7,577 nucleotides of DNA from Gammaproteobacteria bacterium (GCA_015494165.1 WGBS01000093.1:1-7577), one strand, 5' to 3'. Counted from the first letter of the stretch, positions 1 to 6,490 are shown. Program-made: numbers and translations. The notes: generated by a model not told the origin, from the sequence alone.

Positions 1-1142
1 GCATCTGCCCGCGGCCGGCCGGCCCCGCCGCCCTCCCCCGTGACCTCGCCGTACAGCGCCAGGGTGCGGTCGAGCATGGCCTGCAGGGTGAAGGGGTGGC
101 TGGCGGGCACGGGCGGCGGCCGCTCGAGGAGCGCGGCGACGCGGCGCGCGAGCGCGTCGAGGTCGCCCGGCGGGACCCTCCCCTCCGGATAGAGGCGCTC
201 GAGGATCTCGCCCACGCCCCCGTGGTCCCAGCCCGCCGCGGGGACGCCGAGGCTCAGGGCCTCGAGCGTGGTGCGCCCGAAGGACTCGGGCCTCTCGGAG
301 AGCGAAAGCACCACGTTGGAGACCGCCATGATCTCGCGCAGGTCCTCGCGGTGGCCGAGGAAGGTGATGCGCCCCGCGAGCCCCGCCTCGCGCACCCGCC
401 GCTCGAGCGCGCGCGCGTAGCCCGCGTGCCGCGGATGGTGGCCGCCCACCACGAGCCCGTGCACGTCGCGCCGCTCGAGCAGCAGGCGGCGGACGAGCTC
501 GACGAAGGCCTCGTGCCCCTTGAGGCGGGTGAGCCTTCCGGGAAGGGTCAGCACCAGGCGGTCGAGCAGGCGCGGGTGGTCGCGGTACCAGGCATCGAGC
601 CAGCGCTGCGGCGGGCGATAGCCGTGCGGGTAGAAGCGCGGGTCCACGCCGCGGTGGACGACGGTCACGCGCGCGGGATCGACGCGGTAGTGCTCGAGCA
701 CGTAGCGCCGGACGGCCTCGGAGACGGCGATCACCCGCTCGCCGCGCGCCATCACGGCGCTGTAGCGCGAGACCGAGTGGAGGCCGTGCACCGTGGTGAC
801 GAAGCGCGGGCGCGCACGCGGGTCCATGCCGCGCCAAGCGAGCCAGGCGATCCAGGCCGGCATGCGCGAGCGCGCGTGCAGGATGTCCGCGCGCTCGCGC
901 GCGAGGAGTCGCCGCAGGCGCGGCACGAGCCGCAGCGTCCACGGCGACTTGGCGCCGACGGGCCACTCGACGTGCTCGCTGCCCTCCTCCACGAGGCGCC
1001 GGGCGAGGCGCCCCCCGGCCGAGATCACGATGGAGCGGTGGCCGGCCTCGACCAGGGCGCGGGCGACCTCGAGCGTGCCGCGCTCAACGCCGCCGGCCTC
1101 GAGCGCCGGCAGCACCTGCACCACGGTCAGGCGCCGAACCAT
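1..1142 (-). CDS. Glycosyltransferase, GT4-type (GT-B fold), 3' end cut by window
   Basis: This gene probably transfers a sugar from an activated donor to an envelope glycan such as lipopolysaccharide core, at the cytoplasmic face of the inner membrane. The open frame runs from an ATG at 1142 to base 3 without a stop, giving 380 visible residues. That is about a full GT4 length, so only a short tail should be missing. Seen in the translation: an N-terminal Rossmann strand and glycine loop (VVQVLPALEAGGVERG, residues 7-22), HARSR at 89-93, the donor-site GR....KG pattern (G202-R203, K208), and the EX7E motif E286-SFGRTTL-E294 followed by a GVPAAGWDHGG stretch. These are GT4 (Glycos_transf_1) hallmarks. 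The start overlaps the end of the ELM1-family gene by 16 bases, which points to translational coupling, and no good Shine-Dalgarno is visible. A GTG seven codons in is the alternative start. The class is firm, but the acceptor and sugar cannot be read from sequence. Confidence 0.87.
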   Translation of the reverse strand, partial: MVRRLTVVQVLPALEAGGVERGTLEVARALVEAGHRSIVISAGGRLARRLVEEGSEHVEWPVGAKSPWTLRLVPRLRRLLARERADILHARSRMPAWIAWLAWRGMDPRARPRFVTTVHGLHSVSRYSAVMARGERVIAVSEAVRRYVLEHYRVDPARVTVVHRGVDPRFYPHGYRPPQRWLDAWYRDHPRLLDRLVLTLPGRLTRLKGHEAFVELVRRLLLERRDVHGLVVGGHHPRHAGYARALERRVREAGLAGRITFLGHREDLREIMAVSNVVLSLSERPESFGRTTLEALSLGVPAAGWDHGGVGEILERLYPEGRVPPGDLDALARRVAALLERPPPVPASHPFTLQAMLDRTLALYGEVTGEGGGAGRPRAD

Positions 1143-2035
1143 CGGCCGAGGATCCATTCGGCGCAGCGGCCGGCCTCGTCGAGCGGCTCCGCCGGCGGCC
1201 GCAGGACCGCGCCGGCGAGCCAGTCCGCGAGGCGCACGGCGAGGCCCGCCGCGACGAGCTCGTCGATGCCGCGCACGACGCGCCCGGCTCGCCCGCGGCG
1301 CGGCACGGGCAGCAGCCCCACGGCGGCACCGGCGCTGAGCGCCTCGTAGACCATGGAGACGCTGTCCTCGGTGACCCAGGCGACGGCGGCGCGGGCGAGG
1401 CGCTCCGGCAGCCAGCCGGGGCCGGTCTCCTGCCACAGCGCCACGCGGGCGCGCCCCGCGAGGGCGGCGCGGGCGGCATCGACGAACTCCGCGGGCGTGC
1501 GCCGCGAGGTGGTCACGGTCCAGGGGCGCGCGGGCTCGCGCGCGAGCACCTCGCCGATCGCGGCCAGCACGGCGGCGCCGTCCCAGCCGTGGTGCGCCGA
1601 GGGCCCGCCGACCAGCACCAGCCCCTCCTCGCCCCGTTCCGCCCCGGGCGCGAGCGGGTTGAGGGGGCCGCGTGTGACAAGGACATTGGGCCGCGGCGGC
1701 GGGCGGTCGTGCTCGGGGATCACGCACAGGTCGAACCAGGCGAGCGGCAGGCTCGGGCGCATGAGCACCACCGCCCGCCCGCCGCGCGCGCGGCGCGCGG
1801 CGAGGAGCGCGGCATGGGTGGCATGTCCCGCGCCCACGATCAGGTCCGGGTCCGGGAGCCCCGCGCCCGGCGGAAAGGCGCCAGCGAGCCACCAGCCGAG
1901 CGCCGCGCGCGCGGGCGGGGCGGTGATGTCGTGCACGGCCACCGCGCAGCGGCGCGCGAGCGCGCGCGCGAGCCCCTCGCTCTGGCGCTCGTGGCCGGGC
2001 TTGCCGTCGGCGACGCGCCAGAGGGTGAGGCTCAG
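1127..2035 (-). CDS. ELM1-family protein (DUF1022/COG3660, glycosyltransferase-like)
   Basis: The 302-residue product matches the bacterial family named after plant mitochondrial fission protein ELM1 (PF06258). The bacterial members have no settled function; the fold is thought to be GT-B-like. Motifs seen: DGKPGHERQSEGL at residues 10-22, GAGHATHAALLAAR at 68-81, CVIPEHD at 104-110, GGPSAHHGW at 143-151, TTSRRTP at 175-181 and VTEDSVSMVYEALSAG at 221-236. The last resembles the donor-site region of sugar transferases. No signal peptide or membrane segment is evident. The frame has no ATG, GTG or TTG near the expected N terminus. The best start is a CTG at 2035 that overlaps the zinc-finger gene stop as CTGA, giving MSLTLWRVADGKPGH, which aligns well with the family start. 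The 3' end overlaps the glycosyltransferase gene by 16 bases. Context suggests a role in envelope glycan synthesis, which is inference. Family confidence is high, start confidence moderate. Confidence 0.9.
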   Translation of the reverse strand: MSLTLWRVADGKPGHERQSEGLARALARRCAVAVHDITAPPARAALGWWLAGAFPPGAGLPDPDLIVGAGHATHAALLAARRARGGRAVVLMRPSLPLAWFDLCVIPEHDRPPPRPNVLVTRGPLNPLAPGAERGEEGLVLVGGPSAHHGWDGAAVLAAIGEVLAREPARPWTVTTSRRTPAEFVDAARAALAGRARVALWQETGPGWLPERLARAAVAWVTEDSVSMVYEALSAGAAVGLLPVPRRGRAGRVVRGIDELVAAGLAVRLADWLAGAVLRPPAEPLDEAGRCAEWILGRWFGA

Positions 2036-2244
2036 CCCTTCAGGACGAAGGCCGTTCCGCAGTATGGACAGATGCGCCGCTCGCCCGGCCGCTCCAGCGG
2101 GATGTAGACCCGGGGATGGGCGTTCCACAGGCTCTCCTCGGGCAGCGGGCAATGGACCGGGAGCTGCTCGGCCGTGACCTCGTGGACCGTGCGCGCGCGC
2201 GCGGCGGGCTCGGGCTGCGGCTGCTCGGCGCTCGGCTGGGGCAC
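2032..2244 (-). CDS. Small CHCC zinc-finger protein (zf-CHCC, NDUFS6-like)
   Basis: This is a 70-residue protein with a likely single zinc site: C32, H43, C59 and C62 in the spacing C-x10-H-x15-C-x2-C. The core around SLWNAHPRVYIPLE and CPYCGTAFVLKG is typical of zf-CHCC proteins (PF10276). The eukaryotic relative is the zinc-binding accessory subunit of mitochondrial complex I (NDUFS6). The bacterial stand-alone proteins have no well-established function. Residues 1-20 are rich in proline, alanine, glutamine and glutamate and look disordered. I chose the GTG at 2244 because a GGAGG sequence at 2253-2257 lies 8 bases before it, and the resulting length fits the family. A GTG five codons upstream has no ribosome-binding site. 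The stop codon overlaps the ELM1-family start as CTGA, so the two are probably co-translated. A TATAAT box about 30 bases upstream may drive this gene and the two after it. Confidence 0.87.
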   Translation of the reverse strand: MPQPSAEQPQPEPAARARTVHEVTAEQLPVHCPLPEESLWNAHPRVYIPLERPGERRICPYCGTAFVLKG

Positions 2245-2252
2245 GGTCGCGT

Positions 2253-2257
2253 CCTCC
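2253..2257 (-). promoter_or_regulatory. Ribosome-binding site of the zinc-finger gene
   Basis: The minus strand reads GGAGG here, 8 bases before the GTG at 2244. It is the clearest Shine-Dalgarno in the window and decides the start of the zinc-finger gene in favour of this GTG over the upstream GTG at 2259, which overlaps the site itself. Confidence 0.7.
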
Positions 2258-2272
2258 ACGCTGCCGCGGGCG

Positions 2273-2301
2273 ATTATACCGGAAGCTCCGAAAAATGCGT
2301 T
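2273..2301 (-). promoter_or_regulatory. Candidate promoter for zinc-finger/ELM1/glycosyltransferase genes
   Basis: The minus strand carries a perfect TATAAT at 2278-2273, very conspicuous in such GC-rich DNA. A start of transcription about 7 bases downstream (near 2266) would leave a leader of about 22 bases containing the GGAGG site, a sensible layout. The -35 region is poor: with a 17-base spacer it reads AACGCA. The A/T-rich core of the adjacent hairpin covers this position, so the promoter may be weak, or may need an activator or an A/T-rich upstream element. A chance TATAAT cannot be excluded. Confidence 0.45.
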
Positions 2302-2315
2302 TTTTCGGAGCTTCC
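2281..2315. repeat. Perfect 15-bp inverted repeat with 5-base loop
   Basis: The arm GGAAGCTCCGAAAAA (2281-2295) is exactly complementary to 2301-2315, with loop TGCGT. The stem is GC-rich on the outside and pure A/T next to the loop. That is the reverse of an intrinsic terminator, where the T-run follows the stem, so I do not call it a terminator. On the minus strand it sits immediately before the TATAAT box at 2273-2278 and covers the expected -35 region. It could act as a cruciform, an RNA structure in readthrough transcripts from ilvE, or a protein-binding palindrome. Confidence 0.8.
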
Positions 2316-2338
2316 CCGCGGCCCGGGACGGCCGCGGG
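2315..2338. repeat. GC-rich stem-loop abutting the 2281-2315 hairpin
   Basis: The arm CCCGCGGCC (2315-2323) pairs perfectly with 2330-2338 around the loop CGGGAC. With a one-base bulge the stem can be extended by TTCC (2312-2315) pairing with GGAA (2337-2340). Those bases also belong to the neighbouring hairpin at 2281-2315, so the two structures compete. No T-run follows on either strand. A further weak stem lies at 2344-2365 (CCAT/ATGG and ACAC/GTGT with a two-base bulge). Confidence 0.6.
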
Positions 2339-2401
2339 AAGGCCCATGCACACGGATGTGTATGGCGATACAAGCAGAAATCAGAATGGCCGCGAAGCGC
2401 C

Positions 2402-3361
2402 CTAGCGCTGATCAATCCGCGGAGCGGATTGATCAGCGTCTCCTACCAGCGTGAGCCAGTCGTCGTGGCCGGCGAGGCGGCCGTGCACGAGGTCGAAGTA
2501 GCGCCGCTGCAGCAGCTCGGTCACGGGCCCGCGCGTGCCGGCGCCGATGACGCGCCCGTCGACCTCGCGGATGGGCGTGACCTCGGCCGCGGTGCCCGTG
2601 AAGAAGGCCTCGTCGGCGATGTAGACCTCGTCGCGGCTGATGCGCCGCTCGCGCACCTCGATGCCCTCCTCGCGTGCCAGCCGGATGACGGTGTCGCGCG
2701 TGATGCCGTCGAGGGCCGAGGTCAGCTCCGGCGTATGCAGCACGCCGTCGCGCACGATGAAGACGTTCTCGCCGCTGCCCTCGGCGACGTAGCCCTCGGG
2801 GTCGAGGAGCAGCGCCTCGTCGTAGCCGCAGGCGAGGGCCTCGTTCAGCGCCAGCATGGAGTTCATGTAGTTGCCGTTGGCCTTGGCCTTGCACATCGTG
2901 ATGTTGACGTGGTGGCGCGTGAAGGAGGAGGTCTTGACGCGGATGCCGCGCTCCATGTTCTCCTTGCCGAGATAGGCGCCCCACTCCCAGGCCGCCACCA
3001 TGCCGTGCACGCGCAGGTTGTCGGCGCGCAGGCCCATGCCCTCGGCGCCGTAGAAGCACATGGGCCGGATGTAGCAGGCCTCGAGGCCGTTCTCGCGGAT
3101 CACGGAGAGCACGGCCTCGTTGATGGTGTCCTTGTCCCAGGGCAGCGGCATGCCGAGGATGTGGGCGGAGCGGAACAGGCGGTCGGTGTGCGCCTGCAGG
3201 CGGAAGACCGCGGTGCCGCGCTCCGTGCGGTAGGCGCGGATGCCCTCGAAGACGCCGAGCCCGTAGTGGAGGGTGTGGGTGAGCACGTGCACGCGCGCAT
3301 CGCGCCATGGCACCAGCGCCCCGTCGAGCCAGATGACCCCGTCGCGGTCCGCCATGCTCAT
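2402..3361 (-). CDS. ilvE: Branched-chain amino acid aminotransferase
   Basis: IlvE is the cytoplasmic, PLP-dependent class IV aminotransferase that interconverts leucine, isoleucine and valine with their 2-oxo acids, using glutamate/2-oxoglutarate. The 319-residue product shows the family signatures in order: LHYGLGVFEGIRAY (31-44), an R61 region for PLP phosphate binding, SSFTRHHVNITMCKAKANG (145-163) with the Schiff-base lysine K160, EGSGEN (194-199) with the PLP-ring glutamate E194, DGITRDT (218-224) and FFTGTAAEVTPI (253-264). It is very close to gammaproteobacterial IlvE. The ATG at 3361 overlaps the glnE stop as ATGA, so the two genes are probably translationally coupled; a second ATG at 3355 is possible. 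Homologues such as Pseudomonas IlvE end about where ..DWLTLV ends here (residue 306). The extra residues 307-319 are encoded by a perfect palindrome, and the catalytic core is intact. Confidence 0.97.
   Translation of the reverse strand: MSMADRDGVIWLDGALVPWRDARVHVLTHTLHYGLGVFEGIRAYRTERGTAVFRLQAHTDRLFRSAHILGMPLPWDKDTINEAVLSVIRENGLEACYIRPMCFYGAEGMGLRADNLRVHGMVAAWEWGAYLGKENMERGIRVKTSSFTRHHVNITMCKAKANGNYMNSMLALNEALACGYDEALLLDPEGYVAEGSGENVFIVRDGVLHTPELTSALDGITRDTVIRLAREEGIEVRERRISRDEVYIADEAFFTGTAAEVTPIREVDGRVIGAGTRGPVTELLQRRYFDLVHGRLAGHDDWLTLVGDADQSAPRIDQR
2406..2438. repeat. Perfect 15-bp palindrome inside the 3' end of ilvE
   Basis: The arm CGCTGATCAATCCGC (2406-2420) is exactly complementary to 2424-2438, with loop GGA. 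It begins one base beyond the ilvE stop codon (2402-2404) and supplies most of the last 12 codons of that gene. No T-run follows on the minus strand, so it is not a standard intrinsic terminator, though it could still protect or process the glnE-ilvE mRNA 3' end. Its AT-richer composition and position resemble a dispersed REP-like element inserted at a gene end. A single copy in this window cannot prove that. Confidence 0.8.
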
Positions 3362-6285
3362 CGCTGCTCGGCCCCCCCTTCGTCTCCGGCCTCCATCCAG
3401 GCCCGCCACAGTGCGGCCACCGCCCCGCGCTCGTCGGCGAGGACGCCGGCGTCGACCACGGGGTCCTCGCCCTCGAGCGTGAGGCGTTGCACCTTCGCCA
3501 GGCAGGCGCGGTAGCCGCGGCGCAGCACGTCCACCTCGTCGGCGCCGACGACGCCGGCCTCGGCCAGGGCCTCGATGAGCGGCAGGGTGCCCGTGTGCCC
3601 GGTGAGCGACGGGTGCGCGCCCGCCCAGCGCAGGACCGCATATTGAACCATGAATTCCACGTCCACGATACCGCCGCGGCCGTGCTTGAGGTGCACGCGG
3701 CCGGGCGGGGCGCGGTCGAGCTCGCGGCGCATGCGCGCGCGCATCGCCGCCACCTCGCGCCGCAGCGCTTCGGGGTCGCGCGCACGCGTCAGGACCTCGT
3801 GGCGGATGCGGCGGAAACCCTCGGCCACCGCCGGGGCACCGGCGACGGGGCGCGCGCGCACGAGTGCCTGGTGCTCCCACGTCCAGGCCTCCTCGCGCTG
3901 ATAGGCGGCGAAGGCGTCCAACCCCGAGACCAGGAGGCCCGCGCCGCCCTGCGGGCGCAGGCGCACGTCGACGGCGTAGAGGCTCCCGGAGAGGGTCTGC
4001 GCGGTAAGCAGGTGGATGAGGCGCTGGCCGAGGCGCGCGAAGTACTCCTGGTTGTGGATCCGGCGCGGCCCGCGGGTAGCCTCGCGGCCGCCGGCGCTGT
4101 CGTGCAGGAAGACGAGATCGAGGTCGGAGGTGTAGGACAGCTCGCGCCCGCCGAGCTTGCCGTAGCCGATGGCGGCGAAGCCCGCCTCGCGCCGCCGGCG
4201 CCCGGCGCCGCAAAGCGGCGGGCCGTGGCGGCGCTCGAGATGGGCGCGGGCCGCGGCCAACGCCCGCTCCAGGACGGCCTCGGCGATCTCCGTCAGGGCC
4301 TCGCCGACCTCGGCGACGTCGAGACGCCCGTCGAGATCGGCCGCCGCCACGCGCAGCACGGCGCCGTCCTTGAAATGGCGCAGCGCCTCGAGCACCGACT
4401 CGGTGTCCTCGGGGTCGGCGCCCTCGAGCTGCGCGGCGAGCGCCTCCCGCAGCCGCTCGCCGCGCAGGGGCTCGAGCAGCGCGCGCGCGTCGAGCAGCTC
4501 GTCGAGCAGCAGCGGATGGCGCGCGAGCAGCGCCGCGACCCACGGGCTCGCCCCGCACAGGCGCACGAGCTCGGCGAGCGCCGGCGGGTGCTCGTCGAGC
4601 AGGGCGAGATAGGCCGTGCGCCCGGCGATCGCCTCCAGCACCTCGAGCGTGCGGGCGAGCGCCGCCTCGGGCCGTGGCGCGTGTGCGGCCAGCGCCAGGG
4701 CCCGCGGGACGAGGCGCTCCAGGAGCCGCGCCCCGCGCTCGCCCGCGAGCCGGAAGGCCGCCCCCTCGCGCGCCGCGCACAGCCGCCGCCACACGCCCTC
4801 GGGGTCACGGTAGCCTGCCTCGGTCAGCACCGCGAGGGCCGCGTCCGCGCTCGTGCGGCCCTCCCATACCGCGGCGAGCCGCGCCTCGGGCCCGGGCTCC
4901 GGCTCGCGCCCGCGGCGCGGCGGTCGGAAGACGGCCTCGAAGTGGCGCTCGACCGCCGTGCGCACGCGGGCGATCTCGGCCTCGAGCGCCCCCCAGCCCC
5001 GCTGGCCCATGGCGTAGGCGATGCGCGCGCGCTCGACCTCGGTGGCAGGGAGGCGGTGCGTCTGGGCGTCGCGCACGGCCTGCAGCCGGTGCTCGAGCCG
5101 ACGCAGGAAGCGGTAGGCGTCGGCGAGCTCGGCCGCCGCGTCCCCGGGCAGGTGACCGGCCGCCGCCACGGCCTCCAGGGCCTCGAGCACCGCACGGCGG
5201 CGCAGGGCCGGCTCGCGCCCGCCGCGCACCACCTGGAAGGTCTGGACGATGAACTCGATCTCGCGGATGCCACCGGGGCCGCGCTTGATGTCGTCCTGCA
5301 TGGCGCGCCGGGCCACCTCGCGCTCGATCATGGCCTTGAGCTCGCGCAGCGACTCGAAGGCGCCGTAGTCGAGGTAGCGGCGGTAGACGAAGGGCGCGAG
5401 GCGCCCGAGCAGGGCGGCACCGGCCTCGAGGTCGCCCGCCACCGGCCGCGCGCGCACCAGCGCGTAGCGCTCCCAGTCGCGCCCGTGCGCCTGGTAGTAC
5501 TCCTCGAGGGCGTCGAAGGAGAGCGCCAGCGGGCCGCTGGTTCCGAACGGCCGCAGCCTGAGGTCGGTGCGGAAGACGAAGCCCTCGGCGGTGGTCTCGC
5601 CGAGCACGCGCGCCAGCCCACGCGCGAGCCGGGCGAAGTGCTCCTCGTGCGTCTCGCGCCGGCCGCCGCGCACGCGCCCCTCCTCCGGATAGGTCACCAG
5701 CAGGTCCACGTCGGAGGAGAAATTGAGCTCGCGCCCGCCCAGCTTGCCGAGGCCCAGCACCACGGCGCGCATGGGCCGCCCGTCGCGCCGGCGCGGCGTG
5801 CCGTGCTCGCGCCGCCCCAAGCGCTCGAGGGCGGCGAGGGCGGCCTCGATGCAGCCGTCGGCGAGCTCGCTCAGGTCGGCGAAGACCTCCTCGAGGGGCG
5901 CCCAGCCGGCGAGGTCGCGCCAGGCGATGCGCACCATCTCGTAGCGGCGCAGGCGCCGGAGCGCCGACATCAGGGCCGGCTCGTCGCGCGCGCCCGCCGC
6001 GGCGGCGGCCGCGCGCGCGGCGAGCTCGCCGCGCGCGTAGTCGCGCAGCAGGTCGCCGGTCGAGAGAAGGCGCGTCAGCAGGGCCGGCTCACGCGCCAGC
6101 GCCTCGGCGACGAAGGGGCTCGCGACCAGCACCGCCGCCAGCACACGCCGGAAGTCGGGGTCGCGCGGCACGCGCTCGCCCGCGCGGCAGGCGGCCTCCT
6201 CCCACGCCGACCAGGCGCGCTCGCGCTCCAGGCGCAGTGACTGGGGCAGCGGCAGGCGCCAGGGCGGAAGGGGCCGGGCCGTCAT
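3358..6285 (-). CDS. glnE: Bifunctional glutamine synthetase adenylyltransferase/adenylyl-removing enzyme
   Basis: GlnE adjusts nitrogen assimilation by adding AMP to, or removing it from, a tyrosine on each glutamine synthetase subunit, under control of PII protein and glutamine. The 975-residue product is of usual length (E. coli about 946). It has two nucleotidyltransferase domains. The N-terminal adenylyl-removing half carries GLGKLGGRELNFSSDVDLLV at 178-197, with metal-site aspartates D192 and D194. The C-terminal adenylyl-transferring half carries GYGKLGGRELSYTSDLDLVF at 707-726, with D721 and D723. Each half also has its GPGGIREIEF (336-345) or HGRGGIVDVEF (868-878) helper motif. A helical linker lies between, about 450-690. 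Both active sites look intact. The ATG at 6285 has no Shine-Dalgarno; an in-frame GTG at 6300 is an alternative start. The TGA overlaps the ilvE start. Confidence 0.98.
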   Translation of the reverse strand: MTARPLPPWRLPLPQSLRLERERAWSAWEEAACRAGERVPRDPDFRRVLAAVLVASPFVAEALAREPALLTRLLSTGDLLRDYARGELAARAAAAAAGARDEPALMSALRRLRRYEMVRIAWRDLAGWAPLEEVFADLSELADGCIEAALAALERLGRREHGTPRRRDGRPMRAVVLGLGKLGGRELNFSSDVDLLVTYPEEGRVRGGRRETHEEHFARLARGLARVLGETTAEGFVFRTDLRLRPFGTSGPLALSFDALEEYYQAHGRDWERYALVRARPVAGDLEAGAALLGRLAPFVYRRYLDYGAFESLRELKAMIEREVARRAMQDDIKRGPGGIREIEFIVQTFQVVRGGREPALRRRAVLEALEAVAAAGHLPGDAAAELADAYRFLRRLEHRLQAVRDAQTHRLPATEVERARIAYAMGQRGWGALEAEIARVRTAVERHFEAVFRPPRRGREPEPGPEARLAAVWEGRTSADAALAVLTEAGYRDPEGVWRRLCAAREGAAFRLAGERGARLLERLVPRALALAAHAPRPEAALARTLEVLEAIAGRTAYLALLDEHPPALAELVRLCGASPWVAALLARHPLLLDELLDARALLEPLRGERLREALAAQLEGADPEDTESVLEALRHFKDGAVLRVAAADLDGRLDVAEVGEALTEIAEAVLERALAAARAHLERRHGPPLCGAGRRRREAGFAAIGYGKLGGRELSYTSDLDLVFLHDSAGGREATRGPRRIHNQEYFARLGQRLIHLLTAQTLSGSLYAVDVRLRPQGGAGLLVSGLDAFAAYQREEAWTWEHQALVRARPVAGAPAVAEGFRRIRHEVLTRARDPEALRREVAAMRARMRRELDRAPPGRVHLKHGRGGIVDVEFMVQYAVLRWAGAHPSLTGHTGTLPLIEALAEAGVVGADEVDVLRRGYRACLAKVQRLTLEGEDPVVDAGVLADERGAVAALWRAWMEAGDEGGAEQR

Positions 6286-6320
6286 GCGGCCAGTGTACAC
6301 GCCGCCCGCGGCGGAGAGAC

Positions 6321-6383
6321 GGCAGGCGGGTTGCGGGTTACGGGAGACGGGTGACGGGAGACGGGTTGCGGGAGACGGGAAAG
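6321..6383 (+). repeat. Heptad GGG-N4 array 1 (eight units, perfect 7-base period)
   Basis: GGG triplets begin at 6328, 6335, 6342, 6349, 6356, 6363, 6370 and 6377, exactly 7 bases apart. The units are GGGTTGC, GGGTTAC, GGGAGAC, GGGTGAC, GGGAGAC, GGGTTGC, GGGAGAC and GGGAAAG, consensus GGG(A/T)NRC. A decayed unit, GGCAGGC, precedes them at 6321. The G3-N4 spacing fits the canonical G-quadruplex pattern on the plus strand. It lies about 40-100 bases upstream of the glnE start, so RNA made towards glnE would carry the C-rich version. Confidence 0.85.
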
Positions 6384-6400
6384 ATCCCAACGGCGCGCGC

Positions 6401-6412
6401 GGAGCGCGCTCC
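6401..6412. repeat. Perfect 12-base palindrome between heptad arrays
   Basis: GGAGCGCGCTCC is self-complementary with no loop. It separates the first (G-rich) array from the second (C-rich) array. In DNA this GC-rich it may be chance, but it sits at the orientation switch. Confidence 0.45.
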
Positions 6413-6414
6413 AA

Positions 6415-6444
6415 CCCTCGTCACCCGACCCCCGTCTCTCGTCT
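6415..6444 (-). repeat. Heptad array 2, inverted (CCC on plus strand), degenerate
   Basis: On the plus strand, units CTCGTCA, CCCGACC, CCCGTCT and CTCGTCT start at 6417, 6424, 6431 and 6438, seven bases apart. They are the reverse-complement style of the GGG-N4 units in the array at 6321-6383, but more degenerate. Confidence 0.55.
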
Positions 6445-6446
6445 CT

Positions 6447-6480
6447 GCCGCCTCAGGCAGCCGCGGCTGGAAGCCGCTTG
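6447..6480. repeat. REP-like palindromic element
   Basis: Two overlapping structures are visible. CAGCCGCGGCTG (6458-6469) is a perfect palindrome. GCGGCT (6463-6468) also pairs with AGCCGC (6472-6477) around loop GGA. Read on the minus strand it is AAGCGGCTTCCAGCCGCGG, which resembles the AGCGGCTTC..GCCGC hairpins common as intergenic repeats in Pseudomonas and Xanthomonadaceae. That resemblance is from memory and was not searched. It lies between heptad arrays of opposite orientation. Confidence 0.5.
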
Positions 6481-6490
6481 TATAGTGCGC

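Noticed and set aside
96..1349. A 417-codon plus-strand open frame at the left end
   Set aside because: It is antisense to the glycosyltransferase, which has GT4 motifs including EX7E. The plus-strand product is low in complexity and matches no family I know.
2281..2315. The 2281-2315 hairpin as an intrinsic terminator
   Set aside because: The T-run is inside the stem near the loop rather than after the stem, on either strand.
2245..2415. An N-terminal extension of the zinc-finger gene from 2415
   Set aside because: It would pass through two palindromes and the TATAAT box, and relatives are short. The GTG at 2244 has a good ribosome-binding site.
2174..3514. A 446-codon plus-strand open frame opposite ilvE
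   Set aside because: Antisense shadow of ilvE and the intergenic region, with no domain signature.
3362..4792. A long upstream extension of the ilvE frame to 4792
   Set aside because: The extension lies wholly in glnE in another frame and is Arg/Ala/Gly-rich without motifs. The family N terminus (..DGVIWLDGALVPW) starts right after the ATG at 3361.
3487..6240. A 917-codon open frame on the plus strand opposite glnE
   Set aside because: It mirrors glnE on the other strand. Very GC-rich codon use rarely makes stops in the antisense frame. Its composition (A, R, G, L, H, V-rich) has no recognisable domain, while glnE shows clear motifs throughout.
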